Assembly: GCA_964602595.1 (NCBI GenBank)
Contig: CAZRRO010000011.1
Span: forward strand, 124,001-188,000
DNA: 64,000 nucleotides
Source: CAIWAH01 sp964602595
Lineage (GTDB): Bacteria; Verrucomicrobiota; Verrucomicrobiia; Limisphaerales; UBA9464
Direction of reading: 5' to 3'
Position 1 is the first letter of the stretch. Every line of letters begins with the position of its first letter. The position numbers were made by a program, and so were the translations under genes. Below are positions 16,854 through 25,184 of this stretch, piece after piece. Under the pieces are notes generated by a model, which saw nothing but the letters and a program-made list of their open reading frames with translations, ran no database searches and was not told the origin of the DNA.

Positions 16854-18002
16854 ATGTTCGAAGTCACGCGGGCCAATCTGGATGCCCTCGCGTCCAAGCT
16901 CAGCCAGTTGCGCAAGTTCGTGGACCTGCCCGCCGCCCAAAAGCGGATCGCGGAGTTCGACGCGCAAATGGCTTCGGACACCTTTTGGAACAACCAGGAA
17001 GCCGCCAAAAAGGTCATCGAGGAGGCCAACGCGCTGAAGAAAAAGTCCGAACCCCTGATCCGGTTCGGGCAAAAGCTCGATGACGTCGGCGTGCTGCTCG
17101 AACTTGGCGAGGCCGAACCGCCCGCGGGCCAGGACGCCGTCCAGAAGGAAGCCGACGCCGAACTGGCCACCCTGACCAAGTCCGTCGATACCTTCGAGCT
17201 CACCGTGCTGCTTACTGGCCCGCACGACCACCGCAATGCCATCTTCAGCATCAACGCCGGCGCCGGTGGCACCGAGGCGCAGGATTGGGCGGAAATGCTC
17301 TCCCGCATGTATGGCCGCTGGTTCGACGCCCGCGGCTGGAAGTGGGAGGTCACCGACGCGCTGCCGGGCGATTCCGCGGGCCTCAAGAGCGTGACCTTCC
17401 GGGTCGAGGGTGAAAACGCCTACGGCTTCTGCAAGGCCGAGCGCGGCGTCCATCGCCTGGTGCGCATCTCGCCGTTCGACTCCAACAAACGCCGCCACAC
17501 CAGCTTCTCCAGCGTCGATGTCATCGCGGAAATCTCGGACATCAGCGAAAGCGACATCGTCATCCCGAAGAGCGAGATCCTGCGCGACACCTTCCGCTCC
17601 GGCGGCAAGGGCGGGCAGAACGTGAACAAGGTCGAAACCGCCGTCCGCCTCACCCACTTGCCCACCGGCCTCGTCGCCGCTTCCCAGGCCCAGCGCAGCC
17701 AGGCGCAGAACGAAGCCACCGCCATGGCGATGCTCGTCTCCAAGCTCTTCGCGCTGAAACTCGACGAAGCCAAGGGGGAGATGGAGCGATTCTACGGCGA
17801 AAAGGGCAGCGTGAGCTGGGGCAACCAGATCCGCAGCTACGTTTTCCAGCCCTACCGCATGGTGAAGGACCTCCGCACCGGCGTGCAGACCAGCAACGTG
17901 CAGGCGGTGATGGACGGCGACCTCGACGCCTACGTGAACGGCTGGCTCCGTGCCGGCCAACCGGCCAAGCGGATACCGGGGCTGAAGGATGAGGAGGAGT
18001 AG
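16854..18002 (+). CDS. prfB: Peptide chain release factor 2
   Basis: Recognises UGA and UAA stop codons and triggers peptide release. The 382-aa product has the RF2 tripeptide SPF at residues 206-208 and the catalytic GGQ at 253-255 within SGGKGGQNVNKVETAVRL. The RF2 N-terminus is intact and in one continuous frame: where E. coli-type prfB has an in-frame UGA and programmed +1 shift, this gene reads straight through RKFVDLPAAQKR (about 16911-16946). Autoregulation by frameshifting is therefore absent. It ends 20 nt before the small unknown gene at 18023. Confidence 0.96.
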   Translation: MFEVTRANLDALASKLSQLRKFVDLPAAQKRIAEFDAQMASDTFWNNQEAAKKVIEEANALKKKSEPLIRFGQKLDDVGVLLELGEAEPPAGQDAVQKEADAELATLTKSVDTFELTVLLTGPHDHRNAIFSINAGAGGTEAQDWAEMLSRMYGRWFDARGWKWEVTDALPGDSAGLKSVTFRVEGENAYGFCKAERGVHRLVRISPFDSNKRRHTSFSSVDVIAEISDISESDIVIPKSEILRDTFRSGGKGGQNVNKVETAVRLTHLPTGLVAASQAQRSQAQNEATAMAMLVSKLFALKLDEAKGEMERFYGEKGSVSWGNQIRSYVFQPYRMVKDLRTGVQTSNVQAVMDGDLDAYVNGWLRAGQPAKRIPGLKDEEE

Positions 18003-18022
18003 GCCCTACCTAGTTTTGCCTC

Positions 18023-18343
18023 ATGGAGGTTTCTGAAATCTATGTGCACGACGCACAGCTTCATCGGGTCATCGAAGACATCGAAGGTAACTTGGTCGTC
18101 ATCCAGGTCGAGTTACCGATTCTTGAACGGGACGAGGAATTTGAACCCCGCTTCTTGGTTTTTGGTAACGCATACAACTACCGGGTGTTTGAGCAACCAT
18201 GGCATGGAATAGTAACGATTCTATCGATGCACGTGGTCGGGAGGCACGATCGCTGGAAACAGGTTCGCATCGAAACCAACGCTGGCTACCGGGAGGTGTT
18301 TTGTGCCGACGTCAGAGTGTGCGAGGACAACCCAATCAAGTGA
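18023..18343 (+). CDS. Hypothetical protein, 106 aa, lower GC than neighbours
   Basis: Not recognised. The acidic, probably beta-rich protein (VHDAQLHRVIEDIEGNLVVI, then FEQPWHGIVTILSMHVVGRH) has no signal peptide or membrane segment. The start ATG is 20 nt after the prfB stop. Base composition and codon use are visibly more AT-rich than the flanking prfB and trpC (for example GAGGTTTCTGAAATCTATG), suggesting recent acquisition. Size and charge resemble orphan immunity-type or uncharacterised conserved proteins, but there is no partner toxin nearby and no function can be assigned. Confidence 0.65.
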   Translation: MEVSEIYVHDAQLHRVIEDIEGNLVVIQVELPILERDEEFEPRFLVFGNAYNYRVFEQPWHGIVTILSMHVVGRHDRWKQVRIETNAGYREVFCADVRVCEDNPIK

Positions 18344-18386
18344 GCTTCACCCACATCCCAGTCCACCCATCCAACCGCGACAACCG

Positions 18387-19199
18387 ATGACCATCCTCGA
18401 CACCATCGTCGTTCAGAAGCGCGTTGAAGTTGCCCGCCTTCCCGAAGGGCCGGTGGCCGCCTTCCAGCTTCGTGAAGCCCTCCAGCAGCGCGGTTCCGGC
18501 GTGCGGGATTTCTTCGGCGCCCTTGGCCGGCCCCGCAAGGGCGACATCGGGCTCATCGCCGAGGTGAAGAAGGCGTCACCCAGCCTTGGCGTCATCTGTC
18601 CCGACTTCGATCCGGTCCGCATCGCCCGCGAATACGAGGCGGCCGGCGCGAGCTGCCTGTCGGTGCTCACCGACGAGCAGTTTTTCCAGGGCTCGCTGGA
18701 ATACCTCAAGGCCATCCGCGCCGCCGTCGGCCTGCCGCTGCTGCGCAAGGACTTCATCATCGACGAACGCCAGATCCTGGAGGCCATCCAGTGGGGCGCC
18801 GACGCCATCCTGCTCATCGTCGCCATCCTGACCGACGAACAGCTCGCCCATTTCCACGCCCTCGCCGACGCCGCCGGCCTGACCGTCTTGGTCGAGGTCC
18901 ACGACGAGGCCGAACTGGAACGCGCCCTCAAGTGCGGCGCCCGCCTCGTGGGCGTGAACAACCGCGACCTGAAGACCTTCAAGGTGGACCTCGCGACCAC
19001 GGAACGCCTCGCGAAACTTCTCTTCCGCGCCGACGATGCGGCCACCCGCAGCCGCCTGCTGGTCGCCGAGAGCGGCATCCACTCACGCCGCGACGTCGAG
19101 CGCCTCATGGCCTGCGGTTCCGAGGCGATCCTTGTCGGCGAATCGCTGATGAAGTCGGGCAACATCGCCGACAAGGTCGCGGAACTGATCGACGCCTGA
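18387..19199 (+). CDS. trpC: Indole-3-glycerol phosphate synthase
   Basis: Closes the indole ring in tryptophan synthesis (CdRP to indole-3-glycerol phosphate). The 270-aa TIM barrel shows the expected landmarks: IAEVKKASPSLGVI (catalytic Lys), the PLLRKDFIIDERQI strand, VGVNNRDLKTF, and AESGIHSRRDVERL near the phosphate site with ILVGESLM. The ATG at 18387 is used; the frame extends upstream into the preceding small gene. No other trp gene is adjacent, so the pathway is scattered in this genome. Confidence 0.96.
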   Translation: MTILDTIVVQKRVEVARLPEGPVAAFQLREALQQRGSGVRDFFGALGRPRKGDIGLIAEVKKASPSLGVICPDFDPVRIAREYEAAGASCLSVLTDEQFFQGSLEYLKAIRAAVGLPLLRKDFIIDERQILEAIQWGADAILLIVAILTDEQLAHFHALADAAGLTVLVEVHDEAELERALKCGARLVGVNNRDLKTFKVDLATTERLAKLLFRADDAATRSRLLVAESGIHSRRDVERLMACGSEAILVGESLMKSGNIADKVAELIDA

Positions 19200-19308
19200 A
19201 ACCGGCCCGGAAACCGGCCAGCGTCGGAGCGCGAAAACCGCTTTGAAGTCGGACCCGCCCCGGTCTGATATTCGAGCGCGTTTACCGCAGTTAAACACCA
19301 CTCACTCC

Positions 19309-19794
19309 ATGCCTCAGCCTACCCAAACCATTCTCCGCCATGCGGGCGAAGGCGTCGCCTATTCCGCAGTCGGCGACGTCTATCGCATCCTCGCCACCGG
19401 CGAAGAAACCGGCGGCGGGTATACGCTGGCCGAGTCCCGGGTCCTACCCGGCGGCGGACCGCCACCGCACATCCACCACCGCGAGGACGAGTCGTTCTTC
19501 ATCCTGGAAGGCGAGGTCACCTTCCGCCTCGGTGACCAGCGCATCGTCGCGAAGGCGGGCTCGTTTATCCAGGCGCCACGAGGCATCCCGCATGCCTTCA
19601 AGAACGAGAGCGACGCGCCCGCCAAAATGCTTATCCAGGTGACGCCGCCCGGATTTGAGCGGTTCCTGGCCGAGTTCGCGACACCCGTGCCTTCGTTCGA
19701 CTCCCCGCCCGTGCCCGTGACCCCGGCCGACATCGGAAAGTTGCTCGCCGTGGCGCCGAAATACGGGATCGAGATCCTGCCGCCCCCGCAGTAG
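19309..19794 (+). CDS. Cupin-domain protein
   Basis: A 161-aa single-domain cupin. Motif 1 is present as PPHIHHREDESFFILEGE, with two His and a Glu available as metal ligands, and motif 2 as FIQAPRGIPHAFKN with the third His. This fits a small metal-binding beta-barrel (quercetinase-like or general cupin_2) rather than a known biosynthetic enzyme. The start is the ATG at 19309, 109 nt after trpC. It converges on the DUF3500 gene at 19855. Substrate unknown. Confidence 0.85.
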   Translation: MPQPTQTILRHAGEGVAYSAVGDVYRILATGEETGGGYTLAESRVLPGGGPPPHIHHREDESFFILEGEVTFRLGDQRIVAKAGSFIQAPRGIPHAFKNESDAPAKMLIQVTPPGFERFLAEFATPVPSFDSPPVPVTPADIGKLLAVAPKYGIEILPPPQ

Positions 19795-19854
19795 CGGAAT
19801 GTCCGGCGCCCCCATGGGCTGAATGTTGGGCGTCGGCCAGGTTGGTCCAACCGC

Positions 19855-20943
19855 CTACGGCCGCTTTTGCCCGTGGCTTTCTTCCAGGTGCCGCTTCAGC
19901 AAGTCCCCGCCGTAGTCATTCTGCGGATCGCGGAAGACGGAATGGATGTGGTTCACCGGCCCACCCTTGCGGCCAGGGGCGTAGTTATTGTCGAACTCGA
20001 TCAGGATCGTCGGGCCATGAATGCGGTAGTAGTAGGGCGCCGTCGGGCCAACCGGACCGGCCCAACCGAAACGAACCTCGTTCCACCCGGACTTGTTCCA
20101 GCGGGCCAACTGCTGGCGGGCCAGGTCCAGCCGGTAGTTGCGGGCATATTCATCAACCAGCGACAGGAGCAGCGTCTTCTGCGCGTCGTCGAGGTCGGAG
20201 AACAGGATGCCCGCCGGCTTCGGCAGCGCCTTGTCCTTGGCGGGACCGGTGAGCACGTCGCCCGGCGCGTCGGCCGCGATCAACGCCTTCGCCCGTTGCT
20301 CGGGGCGCAACGCGGTCATGAGGGCAAGGCCCTTGTCGTCTTCCGCGCCGAGCACGCGCCAACCAGCGTGAAGTCCATCGCGGACTTCGTGCGGATCGGA
20401 GCCCATGAACTGCGGCGTCATCGCGACCGAGGGACCGACGAGGCTGAAGTTCAGCGCCAAGTGATGGCCATCCAGCTGCCAGCCCCACGGTTTGTCCGCG
20501 GAAGGTTCACCGAGGAAAGACAACCAGTAATAGCGCAGGCCGAACATGGGTTTCTCCTGCTTGTCCTGCCCGGACAGGTGCAGCAGCACCTCGTCGAGCT
20601 GCATGATGCCGCTGGCCTTGAGGTATCCCTGGCTGCTGAGGCCGGCTTGGATCAGGTGGTGCGCCTTGATGCGTTGTTCGGGCGACAACTCGCCGAAGTT
20701 GATGCCTTTCCGTGGATGGAGCGTGTGCGGCAGGTTGCTCCAGTCCTTGCGCTCCGGATCGTCCACGGGAAACACCGCGAGTTTGCGCTGGTCGGCCGAG
20801 AGCGAGCCGAGAAACTCAACCGCGGTCGTCCGCAGGCGAATCGCCGTTTCCGCCGTGCCGGCTTCGTCGGCCCTGGCGGATTGGGAGAGCAGCAAACCCA
20901 GAACCGCCAGCGCGGCGGCGAGCAACCATGGGGAAGATTTCAT
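19855..20943 (-). CDS. Exported DUF3500 protein
   Basis: A 362-aa protein with a Sec signal peptide (LLAAALAVLGLLLSQSARA). The family signature is clear: HPRKGINFGELSPEQRIKAH, PWGWQLDGHHLALNFS, YYYRIHGPTILIEFDNN and the C-terminal NHIHSVFRDPQNDYGGD block match DUF3500, a family of unknown function often seen with secreted metabolic proteins in environmental bacteria. Several conserved His and Asp residues in the last block could bind metal, which is inference. It lies 31 nt downstream of the exported VOC protein on the same strand, suggesting an operon of two exported proteins. Confidence 0.85.
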   Translation of the reverse strand: MKSSPWLLAAALAVLGLLLSQSARADEAGTAETAIRLRTTAVEFLGSLSADQRKLAVFPVDDPERKDWSNLPHTLHPRKGINFGELSPEQRIKAHHLIQAGLSSQGYLKASGIMQLDEVLLHLSGQDKQEKPMFGLRYYWLSFLGEPSADKPWGWQLDGHHLALNFSLVGPSVAMTPQFMGSDPHEVRDGLHAGWRVLGAEDDKGLALMTALRPEQRAKALIAADAPGDVLTGPAKDKALPKPAGILFSDLDDAQKTLLLSLVDEYARNYRLDLARQQLARWNKSGWNEVRFGWAGPVGPTAPYYYRIHGPTILIEFDNNYAPGRKGGPVNHIHSVFRDPQNDYGGDLLKRHLEESHGQKRP

Positions 20944-20974
20944 GCGGAAGAAGGATAGGAATTGCCGGGTCGGT

Positions 20975-21499
20975 TCATTCCATCGGGCCGATCAGCTCCA
21001 CGAACGTGCCGTCGGGATCCTGCACCACGGCGAACATCGTGGTGCCGCCCAGCGGAATCGGCGTATCGCCGAGCAGCTTCACGTTGTGCTCCTTCAGGCG
21101 GGCCAGGAACGGCTTCAGCGCCTTCACGTTCAGGGTGATGTATTGCGGACCGCGACCGTCCTGGATCCGCTCCTTTTTCACCCCACTGGCCGCCGGGCCG
21201 AAGCTCATCAGTTTCCAATCGGTCGCGGTCTTGCTGTCGCCAAGCCGCAGGATCGTGATGTCCACCGGCACACCGCCGGTCAGGCCCGTGCGTTTGCCCA
21301 TGTCCGCGTTCACCGAGAAGCCGCCGACCTTCTTCATGCCGATGACCTTGGTGTAGAACTCCAGCGACTTGTTCAGGTCGTTCACCACGACACCGACGGA
21401 GATGGTGTCACTGGAGAATTCGTTGGTCTGGGCCGCGGAGCGGAGGCCCAGCGCAAGGGTGGCAACGAGGACGGCGAGCAAGCGCGTGAAGTGGTTCAT
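20975..21499 (-). CDS. Exported VOC (glyoxalase/dioxygenase-fold) protein
   Basis: A 174-aa vicinal-oxygen-chelate protein. The ATG at 21499 starts a signal peptide (MNHFTRLLAVLVATLALGL); the frame runs a few codons further upstream. The fold is recognisable from ISVGVVVNDLNKSLEFYTKV at the first beta-alpha unit and AVVQDPDGTFVELIGP at the C-terminus, where the final Glu is a usual metal ligand. VOC proteins are normally cytoplasmic, so the export signal is unusual. The ligand is unknown. Upstream is a REP-like element rather than another gene. Confidence 0.75.
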   Translation of the reverse strand: MNHFTRLLAVLVATLALGLRSAAQTNEFSSDTISVGVVVNDLNKSLEFYTKVIGMKKVGGFSVNADMGKRTGLTGGVPVDITILRLGDSKTATDWKLMSFGPAASGVKKERIQDGRGPQYITLNVKALKPFLARLKEHNVKLLGDTPIPLGGTTMFAVVQDPDGTFVELIGPME

Positions 21500-21594
21500 G
21501 GCAAGGGCGCGAGCGTGCGGAGTCATCGCGCGGCCGGCGATGGGAAAATGGCGGAAGCGTTCAGGAACGTGGCAGCCGGGAACTGTTGGCGTTG

Positions 21595-21687
21595 GCCTCG
21601 GAGCGCGGCTCTCCGAGCCGCGAGACTCCTCCCGCGCGAATGGACAAATGACTCATGCGGCTCAGAGAGCCGCGCTCCCGACCGAGG
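21595..21687. repeat. REP-like palindromic element (two nested hairpins)
   Basis: About 93 bp of intergenic DNA with two hairpins: arms 21604-21610/21616-21622 (CGCGGCT/AGCCGCG) and 21657-21663/21667-21673 (GCGGCTC/GAGCCGC). The two halves are also inverted copies of each other: GGAGCGCGGCTCTC at 21599-21612 pairs with GAGAGCCGCGCTCC at 21665-21678, flanked by CCTC and GAGG. This is the form of a REP doublet or a small non-autonomous element. No open frame. Confidence 0.75.
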
Positions 21688-21704
21688 TCAGGGCAGAAAG
21701 CCGA

Positions 21705-22049
21705 TCAGTGCGGACGACCGGACCCGTAAACCGCCGCCAAGTAGTTCCCGATGTCCGTAGCGCCGCTCACGAAGCGACGCCCGGCGTGTTCGCGCACGTT
21801 CACGCCAGTAACCGCCTTGCTGGCAGCCTCACCCAGCACCAACACCGGGCACGACTGGTTTGCCTCGCCGATCAACGCCACGACTTCCGGCCGCGGCCGG
21901 GGGAAGTCCACGTAGCGGACTTCCAGCACATGCCGGAGCTGCGGATAGTAGTGCAGCACGCCGTTGATCTGGGCGCATTCAGGGCAGTAGAAAGGTTGGC
22001 CGGGACCGTCCGGGAAATCGTGCTTCAGGAGGAAGAGGGTGTCGTTCAT
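21705..22049 (-). CDS. DUF3088-like small protein
   Basis: A 114-aa protein whose sequence (LFLLKHDFPDGPGQPFYCPE, then IGEANQSCPVLVLG and ISNYLA-type ending) resembles DUF3088. A CPEC motif lies near residue 24, which could suggest a thioredoxin-like fold. The ATG at 22049 overlaps the upstream lipoprotein gene's stop (ATGA), indicating translational coupling; the open frame itself continues to 22094 but would overlap further. Function unknown. The REP-like element lies just after its stop codon. Confidence 0.7.
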   Translation of the reverse strand: MNDTLFLLKHDFPDGPGQPFYCPECAQINGVLHYYPQLRHVLEVRYVDFPRPRPEVVALIGEANQSCPVLVLGEAASKAVTGVNVREHAGRRFVSGATDIGNYLAAVYGSGRPH

Positions 22050-22813
22050 GGCGGCGCCGGAGCTTGGCCGTAACGGTTCACGATGCCAGCCCAAGTCGCC
22101 TCCAGTTCGTCCATGAGCTTGCGGAAGGCCGCCTTCTCCGCCGCCTGCCGGGCCTCGTCAGCGGCCGAGGCGGAGCGCCAAACCGAACTCACGTCGCTCT
22201 GCGAGCTGCTCGCCTCCGCCGCGCCGTAGACGAAACCGGTCCGAACGTCGACGAACAGCGCTGAGGCGGTGGAGTTAATCTGCACTTCATGCGTCGGCCC
22301 GAACCCGAGCGAAATCGTTGTCAGCAGGGCGGACGAATTGCGGTCGATGAACTGAGTGTCGACCGTGTAGAGCAGAACGATATCCGCCTGCAACTGGGCC
22401 GCCGCCCCGCGCAAATCGTCGACCGACTCAATCCGCTCCGGCAGCAGCATGCGATTGAGCGTCCCCAACTGCGCGACACCCTTCCAGCCGGTGATCCGCT
22501 GGTAGTCGGCCGCGGACTCGACGTCCCGAACGGTCACCACGCTGTATTTGCCGCTGCCGTAACCGTGCGAGCTGAAGGACCGGTAGCCGGCCGCCTGAAC
22601 CCGCGTCGCGACCAGGTGGGCCGGAAAACGGGCCGCCGGGTTCCGCTCAAAACCGGCTTTCGCCTGGGAATCCGCCCCGGCGGCGCGGGACACGGCGTTC
22701 AAGGGCGCCGGTCCGCCCGGGGTGACGTAGGTGGAGCAACCGGTAAGCACCACGACTAGGAAGAACGGCAGGGCAAGCCGGCACCGACCGGCCTGAAGGA
22801 AACGGGTGAGCAT
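22046..22813 (-). CDS. Putative lipoprotein of unknown function
   Basis: A 255-aa protein with a lipoprotein signal peptide: hydrophobic LALPFFLVVVLTGC ends in the lipobox L-T-G-C. The mature part is Ala-rich, has a central segment DLRGAAAQLQADIVLLYTVD, and a helical C-terminus with AADEARQAAEKAAFRKLMDE. I do not recognise the family; the middle resembles surface lipoproteins that report on or assemble other envelope proteins, but this is only a guess. Its stop overlaps the DUF3088-like start by 4 nt, so the two are probably made together. Confidence 0.65.
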   Translation of the reverse strand: MLTRFLQAGRCRLALPFFLVVVLTGCSTYVTPGGPAPLNAVSRAAGADSQAKAGFERNPAARFPAHLVATRVQAAGYRSFSSHGYGSGKYSVVTVRDVESAADYQRITGWKGVAQLGTLNRMLLPERIESVDDLRGAAAQLQADIVLLYTVDTQFIDRNSSALLTTISLGFGPTHEVQINSTASALFVDVRTGFVYGAAEASSSQSDVSSVWRSASAADEARQAAEKAAFRKLMDELEATWAGIVNRYGQAPAPP

Positions 22814-22985
22814 AGGAATTCAGCGCAGCCGGCGTCGCTGCAATCTGGAAAGGATCGCCGGAATCAATCTGCGGTCGGTCCGACAAATCCGCTGGGGATT
22901 TGTTCAGTCCAGAGGAGGAAACCTGTTCGTCCCAGCGCCTAGGCAAACCTCGCCCAAGAGTCTCCGGCCCGGGTGTGAACGACCT

Positions 22986-23309
22986 TCACCGGCCTTCGAT
23001 CCACGGTCGCAACCAACCCCAGGCGGGCGTTGAAAGCACCGAGATCGCCAAGGAGAGGAGGAAACCTCCCTCCAAAAACATCCGGTCAAATCGGCTCAGG
23101 CTCTTGCTCCGCCGCAGCAGGATGATCGCCGCCACAATCCACCAACACAGCGACGCGAACGCCACGTAGCGCAGTGTAACACCTCCATCCAAGTTCATCC
23201 CCGCCAGGATCACCAACAGGGATTGCACCACCAAGTTGCGGACAGCCAACTGCCACGCCTCATTCATCGGCGGACCGAACCGGATCGGTTTGTTCCACCA
23301 GGCGGCCAT
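22986..23309 (-). CDS. Small integral membrane protein
   Basis: A 107-aa protein with three likely membrane helices (LAVRNLVVQSLLVILAGM, YVAFASLCWWIVAAIILL, FLEGGFLLSLAISVLSTPAW). The ATG at 23309 is 5 nt after the stop of the flavin reductase gene upstream, so the two are probably one operon. No family recognised. The open frame upstream of this ATG overlaps the reductase and is not used. Confidence 0.6.
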   Translation of the reverse strand: MAAWWNKPIRFGPPMNEAWQLAVRNLVVQSLLVILAGMNLDGGVTLRYVAFASLCWWIVAAIILLRRSKSLSRFDRMFLEGGFLLSLAISVLSTPAWGWLRPWIEGR

Positions 23310-23314
23310 CGGCC

Positions 23315-24037
23315 TCAGCCCCACTTCTCCAGCTTCATCTGCTCCTTCGGCAGGCCGAGGTCGTGGAGCACGAGGTGCTCGACGGCGTTGACCATGTCGT
23401 TGGTGCCGCAGGCGTAGAAGACGGTGTTGGCCGGATCGTCCACGAAGCTCTTCACCCACTCGGGCGTGATGCGGCCGCGGCGGCCGGTCCACGGGTCTTC
23501 CGGCGTCAGGCGGGTGCAGGTGACGATGAACTTGATCCGCGGATTCTTCGCCTCCAGCTCGCGGAATTCCTCGGCAAAAATGATGTCGTTGGTGGTCCGG
23601 ACCGTGTAGAGGATCGTGATACGGGTATCGAGGTTGAGCGCGGTCGCCTCGCGGGCAAACCCGCGGAACGGCGTCACGCCGGAGCCGCCGGCCACGCAGA
23701 TGAGGTGTTTGCCCGGCGGATCGAACACCGGGAGGAACTTCCCGACCGGCGGGATGACGAACATCTTGTCGCCGGCCTCGACCCAGTCCACGACGCTCGT
23801 GCCCATCTTGCCGTCGCGTTTCACCGAGACCTCGAAATGGCCGCGGTCCAGCGCGCAGGAGCTGAGCGAATAGGCCCGCTTGTATTTGGGCTTATGCGGC
23901 CAGTAGATGGTGATGAACTGCCCCGTCTTGAAGTCGCCCGGATCGTAGCCTTCGGGCCATTGGAAGCGGACGGTCTTCACGTCCGGGAGTTCCATCTTCA
24001 CGGACTCGACGAGCATTTCAGCGATGACTTTGGCCAT
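23315..24037 (-). CDS. Ferredoxin-NADP+ reductase-type flavoprotein
   Basis: A 240-aa FAD/NAD(P)H oxidoreductase. The N-terminal flavin-binding barrel includes the KRAYSLSSCALD segment (RxYS FAD motif), and the C-terminal nucleotide domain contains LICVAGGSGVTPFRGFAREA and FYACGTNDMVNAVEHL. The family includes flavodoxin reductases and the reductase parts of oxygenases. There is no iron-sulfur domain, so it would need a partner carrier or accept electrons directly. It is divergent from the DUF2167 gene (148-nt shared upstream region) and followed by the small membrane protein. Confidence 0.85.
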   Translation of the reverse strand: MAKVIAEMLVESVKMELPDVKTVRFQWPEGYDPGDFKTGQFITIYWPHKPKYKRAYSLSSCALDRGHFEVSVKRDGKMGTSVVDWVEAGDKMFVIPPVGKFLPVFDPPGKHLICVAGGSGVTPFRGFAREATALNLDTRITILYTVRTTNDIIFAEEFRELEAKNPRIKFIVTCTRLTPEDPWTGRRGRITPEWVKSFVDDPANTVFYACGTNDMVNAVEHLVLHDLGLPKEQMKLEKWG

Positions 24038-24185
24038 GACGGATCAGGGAGTGTTGTGCGCGGTGATTTTTCCGGCGCCAAGGTTTGGCGGAAACCCCCG
24101 CGAGGGCAAGACGGGGATTCAATTTCCCGGGTCCGCCCAACTGCCGGCTTGCCCCGGGGTGGCCGCCCGAATCTCCTTCGCGCCG

Positions 24186-25139
24186 ATGAACCTGCGTTTC
24201 CGCCCGCTCCTCGGTGCCGTCCTGCTGGCCACCTTTGCCTGCCACCTACCCATCCTCCGCGCCGCGGATACGACCAAGCCGGCAGAAGCAGTAGCTCCGG
24301 AGATCCCCGAAGACGTCCAGAAGGCCCTGGCCGAACTGAAGAAGGACAACCCCGTCGAGAAGCTCGGCTGGCAGAACGGCCCCGGCACCGGCGACCTGAA
24401 GGGCCGCGCCCAGGTGAAGTTCCCGGCGGAGTTCCGCTTCATTGGCGCCAAGGATGCCGGCAAGCTGATTGAGATGTCGGGCAACCTGTCGTCCGGCAAC
24501 GAACTCGGCCTGCTGGCCCACAAGGCGGACGATTGGTGGGTCGTGTTCCAGTTCCAGGACGACGGTTACGTGAAGGACGACGAGAAGGGGGAACTCGACG
24601 CGGACAAGCTCCTCGAGACGTTCCAACGCGGCGCCAAGCAGGACAACGAACGCCGCAAGGAAGCCGGCCTGCCGGCCCTCAACATCGTGGGCTGGCACAC
24701 CAAGCCCAACTACAACGAGGAGACCAAGAACCTGGAATGGTCGATCATCCTCGAGAGCGAAGGCGAACAGTCCATCAACCACAACGTCCGTCTGCTCGGC
24801 CGCAAGGGCGTGACCAAGGTCACGCTGGTGCTCGGTGACCTGAAGGCGCTCGACGCCACCCTGCCCCAATTTCGGGCCCTGCTGAAAGATTTCAGCTACT
24901 CCAGCGGCGAAAGCTACGCCGAATACAAGGAGGGCGACAAGGTGGCCAAGTATGGCCTGAGCGCCTTGGTGCTCGGCGGCGCGGCAGCAGGTGCCTACAA
25001 ACTGGGCCTGCTCGGCGGCCTGGTGGCGTTTGCGAAGAAGGGTTGGAAGCTGCTGGTCTTCGCCGTCGTGGGCATGGCCGCTTGGGTGAAGAACCTGGTC
25101 ACGGGCAAACGTCCCCCCGGCGCCGGCAACGGCCAATAA
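24186..25139 (+). CDS. DUF2167 exported membrane protein
   Basis: A 317-aa protein with a signal peptide (LLGAVLLATFACHLPILRA), a periplasmic region with WWVVFQFQDDGYVKDDEKG and LNIVGWHTKPNYNEETKNL segments that recall DUF2167, and a C-terminal membrane region (two helices around LSALVLGGAAAGAYKLGLL and KLLVFAVVGMAAWVKNLV). DUF2167 proteins are of unknown function, often found in stress-linked operons. It is followed at 46 nt by another membrane protein and may be co-transcribed. Starting at ATG 24186 rather than the 24024 frame gives a sensible signal peptide. Confidence 0.75.
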   Translation: MNLRFRPLLGAVLLATFACHLPILRAADTTKPAEAVAPEIPEDVQKALAELKKDNPVEKLGWQNGPGTGDLKGRAQVKFPAEFRFIGAKDAGKLIEMSGNLSSGNELGLLAHKADDWWVVFQFQDDGYVKDDEKGELDADKLLETFQRGAKQDNERRKEAGLPALNIVGWHTKPNYNEETKNLEWSIILESEGEQSINHNVRLLGRKGVTKVTLVLGDLKALDATLPQFRALLKDFSYSSGESYAEYKEGDKVAKYGLSALVLGGAAAGAYKLGLLGGLVAFAKKGWKLLVFAVVGMAAWVKNLVTGKRPPGAGNGQ

Positions 25140-25184
25140 GGCACCGCCCTCCCCGTCGGCCGGCCTCGCCGCGGACCGTTTTCC

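Noticed and set aside
16911..16946. Programmed frameshift in prfB
   Set aside because: No in-frame stop; the reading frame is continuous.
16581..17960. 459-aa open frame on the minus strand
   Set aside because: Antisense to prfB; no domain, and prfB is unambiguous.
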